Assembly (NCBI GenBank): GCA_034509755.1
Contig: CM067550.1
Location: forward strand, 17,291,001 to 17,355,000
Reading direction: 5' to 3'
Source: Anisodus tanguticus
Lineage: Eukaryota; Streptophyta; Magnoliopsida; Solanales; Solanaceae
DNA length: 64,000 nucleotides
Both the position numbers and the translations under genes were made by a program. Positions within the stretch are counted from its first letter, which is position 1, and each line of letters opens with the position of its first letter. A model generated the notes under the pieces. That model did not search any database and was not told the origin of the DNA. It worked only from the letters and a program-made list of their open reading frames with translations. Of this stretch, positions 1 to 10,328 are shown in pieces.

Positions 1-1890
1 TCAGACATATCCTGCACCCCAAATCTTCCAGCGGGCCCACTGCCCGCTAGTCCCATTGGTCCGTCGCAAGCCACTGTCCCCAATCTCATCACTGGGCCAT
101 TTTCAGCAATTGGGCCAGTCCATACTGGAACTGGTCCAGTTCCTGCATCCTCGACTGCCTCTGCTTACCGTGTTGGGCCAGCAGGCCCGCTGCCTGCTGG
201 CTAGTCCGTCCCGAGTCCAGAAAATTCTCGAAATCCGCCCAATTCTTCCCCGTGTCATAGATCGGTCACTCGTAGTCAACGGGGTGTTTTTAAACCAAAG
301 AGGCATTTTAATTTAAATTCTAATGTTCTTAAATCACCCTTACCCCGTAATCCCGTGTCTGCGTTAAATGACCCGAATTGGAAAATTGCTATGACCGATG
401 AATATAATGCTCTTATTGGTAATAAGATGTGGGAGTTGGTGCCTTGTCCATCTGGTATTAATATTATTCGGTCTATGTGGATTTTTGCTTATAAGGACAA
501 TTCAGACGGTTCATTTGTAAGACATAAGGCTCGACTTCTGGGTGATGGTAAGACTCAGCAGGTTGGCGTGGATTGTGGTGAGACGTTTATTCCGGTGGTC
601 AAGCTGGCTACCATTCGCACTGTGCTCAGCTTGGCTCTTTCGAAAGCATGGCTCATTCATCAGTTAGATGTGAATAATGTTTTCTTACATGGTGATCTCA
701 AGGAAACAATCTATATGCATCAGCCCTTGAGGTTTAGGGATCCCAATTATCCTTATCATGTCTGTCTATTGAAAAAGTCCTTATATGGGCTTAAGCAGTC
801 TCCACGGGCCTAGTATAAGAGCTTTGTCAACTATGTTTCGACTATTGGGTTCACTCACAGTAGGTCGGATAATTCCTTGTTCATATATCGTCGTGGTTCT
901 TCCTTGGCTTATATACTATTATATGTGGATGATATTATCTTGACTGCCTCTTCCAATGCATTATGCCAGTCTATCTTGACAATGCTCAGTTATGAGTTTG
1001 CCATGAAAGACTTGGGGCCATTGAGTAATTTTTTTGGAATTGTTGTCACTCGTCATACATGTAGGTTGTTCTTATCGTAGAGGAAGTATGCAGCCGAGAT
1101 CATTGAGAGGGCTGGGATGTCATCATGTAAGTCCACTTCCACTCCGGTTGATACTAAACCCAAATTGGGTGCTGCAGCTGGCTCCCCTTACGAGGATCCG
1201 ACCCGATATCGCAATCTTGCAAGGGCCCTTCAGTATCTTACGTTCACGAGACCAGCTATTACATATTCCATACAACATGTGTGTTTGTTTATGCATGATC
1301 CTAGGGTTGAGCACATGAATGCGCTCAAACGCATTATTCGGTACATCCAGGGGACACTTGACTATGACTTGCATTTATATCCGTCATCGACGTCTACACT
1401 TGTATCGTATACTGATGCTGATTGGGGTGGCTGTCCGGACACCAGACAGTCAACGTCTGGCTATTGTATATTTCTTGGTAACAACTTGGTCTCATAGTCT
1501 GCGAAACGTCAGTCCACTTTGTCTCGCTCCAGGGCAGAGGCCGAGTATCGAGGGGTAGCCAATGTGGTCTCTGAATCATGTTGGTTACGTAATCTGCTTT
1601 TAGAGATTCATTGTCCTATTTAGAAAGCGACTTTGGTTTATTGTGATAATGTTAGTGTCATCTACCTTTCTGGTAATCCGGTTCAGCACGAGTGCACTAA
1701 ACATATCGAGATGGATATTCACTTTGTTCGCGAAAAGGTCGCTCGTGGACAAATACGCGTCTGCTATGTCCCTTCCAGGTATCAAATTGCAGACATCTTT
1801 ACAAAGGGTCTTCCCTCGATCCTTTTTGACGATTTTAGGGACAGTCTCAGCATACGAAGTCCGCCTGCTATGACTGCAGGGGTTTGTTAA
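1..1890 (+). pseudogene. copia pol fragment: RT and RNase H (element A)
   Basis: One continuous reading frame covers the Pro-rich linker (1-350), the copia RT domain (from about 355; ALNDPNWKIAM, then WELVPCPSGIN and the YVDD catalytic box in LLYVDDIIL at about 910-945) and RNase H (TDADWGGCPDTR at about 1410-1445, then the C-terminal IADIFTKGLP at about 1786-1815). The frame is broken only by TAG codons at 202-204, 811-813, 1078-1080, 1495-1497 and 1621-1623. Copies B and C have Trp or Gln codons at most of the corresponding positions. In life the polyprotein would make cDNA inside cytoplasmic particles; this copy cannot make a full product. It ends at the TAA directly before the LTR. Confidence 0.92.
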
Positions 1891-2166
1891 ATATACACGG
1901 TATACTTATGTATACCGTGTGAATATAGTGTATATATGGTATTTTTTGTATCACGGTTTGGGCTACTAATTTGGTATTCTTTGTTGTAATATTTTAGTGT
2001 AAATATTACATTATTAGAATTGTACACTTACCATAATTGTATAGTTAGTGTCCAAGTAGAATAAGGTTTTATGAGTAAAATAAGAATAGAATTTTTCTAT
2101 TATGAAAATTATAAATTGTATATATACTCTTTCATTAATGAGAATAGTCAATGAATTATTTCTTTA
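1885..2166 (+). repeat. 3' LTR of element A
   Basis: Begins TGTTAAATATACAC right after the pol stop and ends near TTATTTCTTTA, where sister LTRs end TTTCTTTCA. It shares the late LTR part (CCAAGTAGAATAAGGTTTTA and the AATGA...TTATTTCTTT end) with the B and C LTRs, but its U3 start is different. It contains a perfect palindrome with arms 1895-1905 and 1910-1920. The last bases have lost the canonical CA. Confidence 0.85.
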
Positions 2167-2846
2167 TGTATGATTCCTCGTATAAATGGTTATTGATTCT
2201 ATGATCGATATCTTTTTTTAGTTTCTTTGGATATTCACAATTCAATGATCCGATTAATTCACATTCACGCAGAATATGTCCATTAAGGGATCAAAGTGCT
2301 CCCAGCCAAAAAGTCTTTTTCATTCTACGATGAATATATATATATCAGAATAGAAGAAATCATACAGGTGTAAATGCATGTAAATTTTATATAGAACAAA
2401 AACTAAAAAAGAAATACCTGAAGTGAATGTGAAGCAAATGGAGAAAATCTCTCCAATCCATGTCCTAAATTTCTTTGACAAACTTGTTTGTTCACCATAC
2501 AATTCTTGAAAGATTCCCAATCATAATATGTGTACATACGAGAATCTGTTCTAGATTGCCACCATGCCATTGTCCCCAAAAGAACTACTATAAAAAGTAT
2601 TAAAACTTGTGACCTCATATAAATAAATTCTTGAAAACCAATTCTCCAACAACATAATGAACTTATTAAACCTGCCAATGACCATGTTAATATCATGATT
2701 CCAGCAATTAAAAACATTGACATTGAAGTTTCACGACAAAATTTGTCATGTGTTACGAGGGGGATAATTATTATGGGAATTGATATAATAATTCCAAATA
2801 AATTGAGGATGAGCATGATAATGTAGCCATTTTTTCCAATATCCAT
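2167..2846 (-). pseudogene. tetraspanin-like gene, first exon and start of intron 1
   Basis: A minus-strand frame begins with ATG at 2846 and stays open for 143 codons to 2418, where CTTCAG is followed by GTATTTC, a standard plant donor site in phase 0. The exon encodes three hydrophobic segments (about residues 8-28, 43-65 and 77-92), then an extracellular-type stretch with YDWESFKNC and KQVC, ending SLQ. Plant tetraspanins have three N-terminal membrane spans, a Trp/Cys motif in the large loop, and a conserved intron just before the GCCK segment after a similar LQ; that is recalled family knowledge. The exon is shorter than usual between TM3 and the W..C motif. The next exon is not visible: element A sits 250 bases into the intron and the rest lies outside the window. 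It may be a gene with a transposon in its intron, or a relic. The family call is moderately sure. Confidence 0.6.
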
Positions 2847-3368
2847 CTTGATAAAGAATATTCGATTTACTACACTTTTTCATTTTGGGATATTTTCAGT
2901 TTGATTTACGTGGTTAAGGTCCTTAGCAGTTGCTCTCATTCTTGAAATTGAAAATAACCTCCTTTTTTGGGTCATTTGTGGTCTAGGTTCAGAGATAAAA
3001 TAGCACAAACACGTACATACAAAATTAGTTTTGATTTACCAAATGTGGTGGTTTGGTTATATATACGTTAAAATTGTGAAATTGGGAGGCCTAACGGTAA
3101 AAACTAATTATCTGTACCCGGTGTTTCCACTAAATTTATCAATATGGTAAGTAAGAAATTAAGGTGAGGATGAATATTACAATTAATTATAATTTAGTGA
3201 TAATAATGTATGTCAAGACACGTGTCGTGTGTTGATTTGGTAGGTGTAAAACCGGGTGCAGATAAATTGTACCCTGATAATATATGGATTATGATTAAAC
3301 TATGTAAAAAATAATTTGAATGGACACATGCATTGCATCAACTAAAAGTAAATACTCCAACAAGAATT
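2847..3368. other. intergenic, possible upstream region of the tetraspanin-like exon
   Basis: AT-rich sequence with no convincing reading frame or repeat that I recognise. Because the tetraspanin-like exon reads leftward from 2846, its promoter would lie here. I see no unambiguous TATA box at a sensible distance. Confidence 0.3.
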
Positions 3369-3620
3369 GCGGTGGAGTGGTAAGTACTCCTTCATTTTTT
3401 ACAAAAAGTATCGGGTTCGAGCCCTACTAGGTATAGAGTCGCATCTGTCGAGGGAGCGTTTTACACCACCCCCACACCTTCCAAATCAATGTGAGACTTC
3501 GCGGCACGAATCTAGATTTAGTTGGGCCGCCCAAAATCAATGTGAAACTTCGCGACATGAATTCAGATTTAGCCGGGCAATACGAGTACTTGTACACCGT
3601 GGGAAACAAAAAAAAAAGAG
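3369..3620 (+). mobile_element. tRNA-derived SINE (SINE-1)
   Basis: Starts with GGTGGAGTGGTAAGTACTCC, which resembles a pol III box A region. GGGTTCGAGCCC about 45 bases later fits box B. A fixed body follows (GGGAGCG...TTACACC, GATTTAG..GGGC) and it ends GTGGGAAAC plus an A-rich tail. Body and end match SINE-2 (12558-12701 plus 17357-17406), so this is a family and not a lone tRNA relic. The small open frame across it is a by-product. I could not fix the TSD. Confidence 0.75.
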
Positions 3621-5143
3621 TAAAAACAAATAATATCCTAAAATTTTAATTGCCTAAATCTTAGGGCATATGAAAAATGAAGCAACTTTTGCAAAGCAAC
3701 TTCTCATTCATCATCCTTTACATAAAGCTAATCCTAGTGCTCTATCATCATAATGTGGCCAAAGTTACAGTTTATAAAATATGATGGATCAGTCGAATTC
3801 TTTTTTCTATGATTAAAAGATGGACCTTTTACATGAAATCAGAAAAATCTTTAATTCCTTAAGACTTAGGAGTATAAAGGTATTAAAGGTTGTACCGAAA
3901 AATAAAGCTATTAAAGGTGAAAAAGATAACAAACGAATAAATAGACGCACGCCATGCTTTGTCCTCCTTCATAATTCTCAAAGTTCACGGCGGTGCTTTT
4001 CACGTAAAGTTTTTGGCATAACGATAAGAGTTATTATGTTATAACCAGGCGATTACCAGTTCAAATTATGAAATATCCTCTTACATAATGCAATATAAGA
4101 TTGTGTATGATAAACCTATGTGACCTGACCCTTTTTTCTTAAGAATACATATAGTCAGAGCTTAGCTCACCAAATTGTTCTCAGTGGTAGATGATGCGGT
4201 GTATATGTAATAAGTTCAATAATTAGTATTTTCAATATGGAATATAGGTACATGTGTCAAAAAAAATACAAAAAGAAAATATATGTGTTACATTTCTGAT
4301 TCTTAATTTTTTAAAATGATGGGTTCAACAAAAAGATCCAAATTAAAATCGAACTCTTCAACTTTAAATATTGAATCTGTCTCCGATTGCTCTTTTCTCC
4401 CTCCATCTGTTAGTCGTAAGGATTTTTCTTAACATCTTCTTACAATTTTTGGGAGATGCTTGAAAATAACAAATAACCTGCAAAGTAGCTCGTGCAAAAA
4501 AAATTACAAGTAGCTACCTGAAATACCCTGTAGTAAAGTAAGTAGCTCGCAAATAGTTCATGCAAACATACTTTTAAGAAAAGCCTTACAACAATTTTTT
4601 TAAAGAGGCTTGTAATTAAGTAAGTAGCTTATAAGCAGTTTTTTGTTAAATCTAATAACAAATTATTTTCTCCTAGAAATAAAAAGTTAAATCAATTCAA
4701 TTTATAAATTAATTTTCAAAAATTAAAATCTCTCTCCCCCTCGAGATTCTATCTCTACATGCTTTGTATTTTCATTTTTTCATCACAAATTTCTCATCTT
4801 TTTGTTCTTTTTCTAATGATGACAAATGAAGGAAAAGAAGTTAATTTTTCGTAGCCACAAGTAGTAGGAATACAGGCCCGATTGTTATGAACATCTTACG
4901 TATACGTGATCGTCATCTCTTTGGGATGTCTCTGAAGTGGCCAAATTAGAAGAATTTGGTTATTATAGTCAAAATGTGAATTGTGGAATAACTAAAATTG
5001 AAAAAAGAAATCCAAAAGATAGATGTAATTAAAAAGAAATTCAATTCTGAACAGAACGCTATTGTGCAAACGCATACATGGACAAATATTTTAAGATACA
5101 ACTATGCAGATGCTGTTATGTTTTTTCTCTTTTTAATAATCAT
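3621..5143. other. intergenic, no gene seen
   Basis: About 1.5 kb of AT-rich DNA up to the target site of element E. The only reading frame of any size (3820-4044) has no recognisable domain. Around 4430-4640 short related motifs recur (variants of AAGTAGCT and of a TTACAA/GGCTTG segment), perhaps a decayed MITE, but I cannot define ends. Confidence 0.3.
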
Positions 5144-5148
5144 ATGAT

Positions 5149-5650
5149 TGTAAGTTTTTGTTGGGTTATTGTACGCATTGGTTATTGAAAACTTGTTTCA
5201 AACCCAACAAACGTAGAACTGTTTGACTATAGGATAATTTTGAACTGTAAACACAAGACTTGAATGGTACTTACATGTTTACAATATCTGGATTCTTTAT
5301 CAACTGTGGCTGCGCACGCAAATGCCCTTTCGATTGCAAGTTCCAAACTTCAATGTATTCCTCCTTTGGAAAGCTAGGAATTCCCCCAGAGGTTCGAGAG
5401 AGTGTTTTGATTATGAGTCTCTAAGACTTAGAATAATGATATGAAAATCAAATGTATTGAATAATGAAGTCTAGGTCTGAATTTATAGGTGAAAAATTAG
5501 GTCAAACAGTGGCCTGACCCAAAATTCGAGACAGATTACGTCATGGCGCCGCGGGCCTATGGTGTGGGCGCTGACGTGGCCCTACACTGTCTCATTTTAT
5601 TTTCCGCACATTCTTAATTAAACAAAATCCAATTTTGACTTAATTAAGCT
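5149..5650 (-). repeat. truncated 3' LTR of element E
   Basis: Matches 10329-10855 of the complete 5' LTR almost base for base, with small indels in the middle, and shares the end that reads TGTAAGTTTTTG on the plus strand. It stops at about 5650 in a CTTAATTAA motif and passes directly into RT coding sequence. Roughly one third of the LTR is kept. Confidence 0.9.
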
Positions 5651-6182
5651 ATTGCAAGCAAAATCCGAATGGACTTAATCTTAGCAACATGTGAAAATAT
5701 TTCATCATAATCAACCCCAGGCCGTTAATTATAACCTTTAGCCACCAACCTTGCTTTATAAGTCTGTACATTTCCAAATGCATCGATCTTCTTCTTGAAG
5801 ACCCATTTGCATCCTATGGATTTAACCCCAGCTGGCAAATCAACAAAGTTCCACACTTGATTGATGTACATAGACTCCATCACGGATTTCATGGCTTCTT
5901 CCCATCTCTTCGAATCAATGTCCAACATTGCTTCGTTATAGGTTGTAGGCTTATCGTTATCGGAAATATCTATCTCACTATATGTTTTCACAAGTAGATT
6001 TAGTTTTTCAGGAGGACGATGAGTCCTAGTGGACCTACGGAGTTGAATGTTTTGCAGTTCAGTGCTTGGTATGTTCTGACTGTGAGAGGGTTCTTGTGTG
6101 TTGGATAATCCACTAACTTAAGAGCTTTCAGGAATATCATTTTCATGTATTTCCTGAATGGGAGGTGGTGCAACCATTGCAT
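5651..6182 (-). pseudogene. copia RT N-terminal fragment (element E)
   Basis: The frame 5991-5725 contains the copia RT entry signature: AMKSVMESMYINQVWNFVDL, GCKWVFKKK and YKARLVAKGY. Beyond a stop at 5722-5724 the same frame can still be followed (PGVDYDEIFS, IRILLAIA) until it meets LTR sequence near 5650. The catalytic YVDD box and everything after it are absent because of the internal deletion. Bases 6000-6182 hold the weakly conserved linker after integrase. Confidence 0.88.
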
Positions 6183-6270
6183 CTACTCCCAAAGGCTGTG
6201 TAGGAAGATCTTGCATTTCTGCATTGTTCCTCGTAACACTCCCACTGGCCGAAGGGCGTACTTGAAGTAC

Positions 6271-7243
6271 TCAATCTTCGCCAAATACTTCCACTGAATT
6301 CTTGCATTGGTCATTCGGTAAGGATTCAACATCTATGTTATCTTGCGGTTCTTGAACTTCTTCAAGTTCTATCTTTGTGCAACTATGTTCCTTGTAGACA
6401 TATTCTTCTTCAATGAAAGTTGTGTTCCTGGAAACAATGACCTTACGTTCTCCAAGAAAATAGAAGTAGTATCCTTTAGTTTCCTTTGGATACCCTATGA
6501 AGTAACATTTCTCACTTTTGGATTCCAACTTGTCAGTGAGCATCTTCTTAACATATGCAGGGCACCCCCAGGGTCTCATATGTTTAAGAGCTAGCTTCTT
6601 TGCCACACCATATCTCATAGGGTGTCTTTTCTACTGACTTAGAAGGAACCCTGATCAGAACATATATTGAGGTTTGTATAGCATGTCCCCAAATGTATAT
6701 CAGTAGAGCTGAGAAACTCATCATGGATCGAACCATATCCAATAAGGTTCGGTTTCTCCTTTCGGCAACACCATTCATTTGTGGTGTTCCAAGAGGTGTC
6801 CACTCTGATTGGACTCCATGTAGCTTTAAGTAATCTAGAAAATCCTTGCTCAAGTATTCACCTCCTCGATCCGATCAAAGAGTCTTGATACTTGTTGCAA
6901 GTTGCTTCTTTACTTCCGACTTGTACTCTTTGAACTTCTCAAAAGCCTCGGATTTATGTCTCATAAGATACACATATCTATACCTTGTGAAGTCGTCAGT
7001 AAAAGTGATAAAGTATGGGAAACCTCTTTTAGCTTGAGTCAAAAATGGCCCACATACATCAGTATGGACCAACTCAAGCACCTCCTTGGCTCGCACACCT
7101 TTCCCAGAAAGTGGCTTATTGGTCATCTTTCCTCTCAAGCAAGATTCGCAGTTACCATTAGACTCCAAGTCAAATGGTTCAAGGTAGTCTAACTTCCTCA
7201 ACCTTGCTATCTTTGATTCGTTGATATGACCAAGTCTGCAATG
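6271..7243 (-). pseudogene. copia integrase region (element E)
   Basis: Pieces in element order: a GAG pre-integrase/zinc part (CESCLRGKMTNKPLSGKG, about 7150), the first catalytic Asp in ELVHTDVCGPF (about 7070), then SDRGGEY just beyond the 6875 frame end. PQMNGVAERRNRTL (about 6780) carries the catalytic Glu, and the C-terminal GYPKETKGYYFY and RNTTFIEEE motifs lie at about 6420-6510. At least two frameshifts (about 6860 and 6600) separate the frames. The family role is insertion of cDNA into the host genome; this copy is not functional. Confidence 0.9.
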
Positions 7244-8149
7244 TCATAGGTAGGTAGAGTTTCTATTACTTATCTTAGCTAATTTATTTTGTACATTGAG
7301 TATTTCTCGACTACAGTTTAGTGTATATAATCCATCCACAAGAGGAGCAGTTCCATATATAACATTATCAAAATATAGTACTTGACTGCCATTATAAATA
7401 TATGAGGAAAACCCCTCCATGTCCAAAACATGGATAGAAATGATATTCCTCGTTAACGAGGGTACATAGTAACAATCATTTAACACTAGACAATAGCCAG
7501 AAGGCAAATTTAATCTATAAGTTCCTATGCGCTCAGCATCCACTCGTGCTCCATTTCCAACGCGTATGTCCACCTCTCTTGGTCCAACATTCCTGCTATC
7601 AGTTAGCCCCTGCACATTGGTACAAATGTGTGAGCCACAAGCGGTATCCAATACCCAGGAATGAGAGTTATTTATAGACATATTTATTTCAATGACGTAC
7701 ATACCTTGTCCACTAGAGGTAGAAGCACCTAGTGCTTTTCCTCCTCTTGGTGCAGTGCAGTCCTTCTTCCAATGCCCTTTTTTATTGCAGTTGAGGCATA
7801 CATCCTTAACCGGATTCACCTTCTTCTTCTTCACACATCCCTTAGGCTTCATAGCTGAGGGCGCAGAGACTGCTTTGCCCTTCTTCTTCTGCCATTCCTT
7901 ACCTTTGGGCTTGGGTCGGCTAGTAGAGCTCACCATGAGCACAACTTTGCCTTTGGAAGTGGAAGACTCAAAGGTCTTGAGCATGTTGTGCAGCTCCGAC
8001 AGACTCGCCTTCGTTCCATTCATATTGTAATTCACTATGAAGTTTTCAAAGGAACGAGGGAGAGAGTTCAGGATGAGGGTGGTAGCATTCTTTTGCAGCT
8101 TCGTTCCAATTGAAGCAAGTCTCTCTATCAGCCCTATCATCTTCAACAC
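7244..8149 (-). pseudogene. copia gag C-terminus, zinc knuckle and protease (element E)
   Basis: A 301-codon open frame. It contains the end of the gag domain (NSLPRSFENFIVNYN), a CCHC zinc knuckle CLNCNKKGHWKKDC near residue 120 that would bind element RNA, and the protease start WVLDTACGSHICT near residue 165. The normal Asp-Thr-Gly catalytic triplet reads Asp-Thr-Ala here, so protease activity is probably lost. The frame is the best preserved part of the element. Confidence 0.9.
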
Positions 8150-8548
8150 ATGCTGCGAGACCTAGCCCCTTCATTGAGGTTACACTTAAAAAGTTCTATC
8201 AGTAACTCATATTCCATAGTCTGAGATTGTGAGTCATAAAGACTCTCAAGTGTTCGAGCATCTCATTGGGACCCATGTTCTCATGTTATCTCTGAAGTTC
8301 CATAGACATGGAAGACAACATCACGCACTGTGCTAAAGTGGCATCATCTAGGTGTTTTGGTAAGCATCTTTATCAAAAGAGACATATTCAACAGAGTCTG
8401 TCGCAGGAACTGTTGGGAGCACCGTGTCCAACACGTATTCTAATTTCTCTTGTCTCAGCACTATTCGTAAATTTCTTAGTCAGTCAAGGTAGTTAGGTCC
8501 AGTAAGTTTGTTCATTTCAATCAACATTTTCAATGGTAATCTCGACAT
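8150..8548 (-). pseudogene. copia gag N-terminal part (element E)
   Basis: The likely gag start is the ATG at 8548 (minus strand), giving MSRLPLKMLIEMNKLTG and then the typical LRNLRIVLRQEKLEYVLD of copia gag. In-frame stops and at least one frameshift separate it from the long frame beginning at 8149. I chose this start because the gag domain begins directly after it and there is no coding resemblance upstream. Confidence 0.75.
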
Positions 8549-10308
8549 CTTTGATAATGTGAAAAATTAGATAGACTGGAAATCAAACTCAAAATTTATT
8601 TCCTATTATACACATTCATTTAGGCTAATCAACATGGTCTTTTGTTTAATTAGCTTCCACTAATTTAACATACTTCTACGACCCCATGGTAGAATACGGA
8701 CCTATATTAATTAAGGTCCTAATAGGTCAAGATCCAAGCCTATGCTATCTCCGCGTTTGCTTTAGCTGATAACTTTAATAACACATCTTGGTAGGTTCTA
8801 AACTAATTGCAAAACTTATTTGCAACTCTTGGTTGATCAAATATTATATTTAATCTTGCGTCCTTAGATTAGTCTGATACTTTTGCGCCAAGATTTTTTT
8901 AAGCAAGTCAACCCCATTACACGACTGCGTTTATGTATCTAAGTAAATTTGGCCTTTGTGAGCAAACACTTTGGTGTAAATACCCACAAAAGTTTATCGT
9001 TTACCTTTACATTTAAAATACATCTATGAAAGATTCTGGGTCCTCGTAGACTTAGAGCAAATGCTTTGGCATAAATACTCGTATCGCCGAAAAAGTTTTT
9101 GCACTCTAACAATTATAATAGACGACGCGTTTTCATTTAGACTTGTATTTAAAATTTTGGGGAACATTTTAATTCAGGACTTTAACCAAGATCAACTCTT
9201 TTACGCCATATCCAATATGACATCTTAATATCATGCAAAACTAATGACACATATAGTTGGGAACCGTCAACCCAATAAGCTTGAAATAAGATGGTTTAAT
9301 CAAACACTGGGTGCCGTCTGGCCAGACAGTTATAGCGGATATTATGCTAATTATTAAATGAAAGCATTTAAACACTTAACATATAGTTCGTATATTATTC
9401 AATAATATACAATTAATAATAATCATGGATTAACTTGTCTAAACTCTAAAATTTAAGTCTAATCCAAACAGTCCCTTAAACATTTTCTGATTTTAAAAAT
9501 TGATTTTCAGGATATTTCTGTAAGTTCCAGATTTTCAGAATTTACAGTTTAGTCCCTCAAGAATTTAAAATTTCAATTTTGAACCCCTTTAAATTCAGAA
9601 AATCCAATTTTAATTTTCAGAAAATATTTTCAGATTTCAGGGACATGTCTGTAATTTCCAGAATTTTAATTTAATTGCAGATTTGGTCCTGCTTTTCTAA
9701 AATTTACAAATTTGTCCCAATGACCAAATTTGATGATTTTAAAAACTTTTCCAGTGATCAAATTGCAATTCCAAAAACTTCTAAAATTTTCAGATTTGCC
9801 CCAAGGGCTAAATTGCAATTTTAAAAACCGCCACTGCCCTACCGGAACAGTGACTGCCGTACTGTTCACACCGATTCAGCGCCACTGTTCACGCCAAATC
9901 AGTGACTGCCGCATTGTTCAGCGCTCCATCGAGGAGTTGCGGCGTCTCCATCTCAGAAGCACAAAATTCGCATTTTCAAAACCCTAAAACTAGTTCAGGG
10001 TCAAATTTGCAGATTCATCTTCGTTACCCTTTCACTATCAAACAACACGTTCATCGACCATCATACAATCTCTTCTCGTTCTTCGGTTCAGTGCACCATG
10101 TTCGCAATGAACCGATTACGCACATTGACTTAGAAGAGTTAGATCGGAATGACTTGCTCGATTACATCATTGTTTAATAGTTTGAGAGACAATGATGATG
10201 TGCTTTTAAGATATTAGGTTTTCAAGCTTTAAACAACATAAATTTCAGATTTAAATAAATTCTAACCCATATTATTATTAACTAATTACATTATAATCAT
10301 ACAAAACA
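8549..10308 (-). other. long untranslated leader of element E
   Basis: About 1.76 kb between the primer site and the gag ATG with no recognisable protein. The small frames at 9666-9869 and 9730-10177 have no domain and low-complexity composition. It includes a C/G-richer patch with repeated ACTGTTCA/ACTGCCG-type words at about 9830-9930. Such a long leader is unlike the other copia elements here, whose gag starts within about 170 bases of the LTR. Confidence 0.6.
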
Positions 10309-10327
10309 GCTCTGGCTCTTGATACCA
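10309..10327 (-). promoter_or_regulatory. primer-binding site of element E
   Basis: Read on the minus strand, one base inside the 5' LTR, the sequence is TGGTATCAAGAGCCAGAGC. This fits the 3' end of plant initiator methionine tRNA (TGGTATCAGAGCC) with one extra A, a form common in plant copia elements. Confidence 0.88.
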
Positions 10328-10328
10328 C

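Larger units (their letters stand above)
1..2166 (+). mobile_element. Ty1/copia element A, 3' part (A/B/C family)
   Basis: Right-hand part of a copia LTR retrotransposon whose 5' part lies before the window. Seen in order: linker between integrase and reverse transcriptase, reverse transcriptase (RT), RNase H, a purine-rich stretch near 1876-1884, and a 3' LTR. The same order and closely similar sequence recur in elements B (12702-17356) and C (22597-27506), which makes the family assignment secure. The pol frame (frame 1) runs from base 1 to 1890 without a frameshift but has five in-frame TAG stops. The downstream flank is a putative intron of a tetraspanin-like gene. Its TSD cannot be checked because the left flank is outside the window. 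Confidence 0.93.

Noticed and set aside
9666..10177. Small frames in the leader of element E as host genes
   Set aside because: Low-complexity Phe/Ser/Leu/His-rich translations without domain, located between primer site and gag of a transposon.
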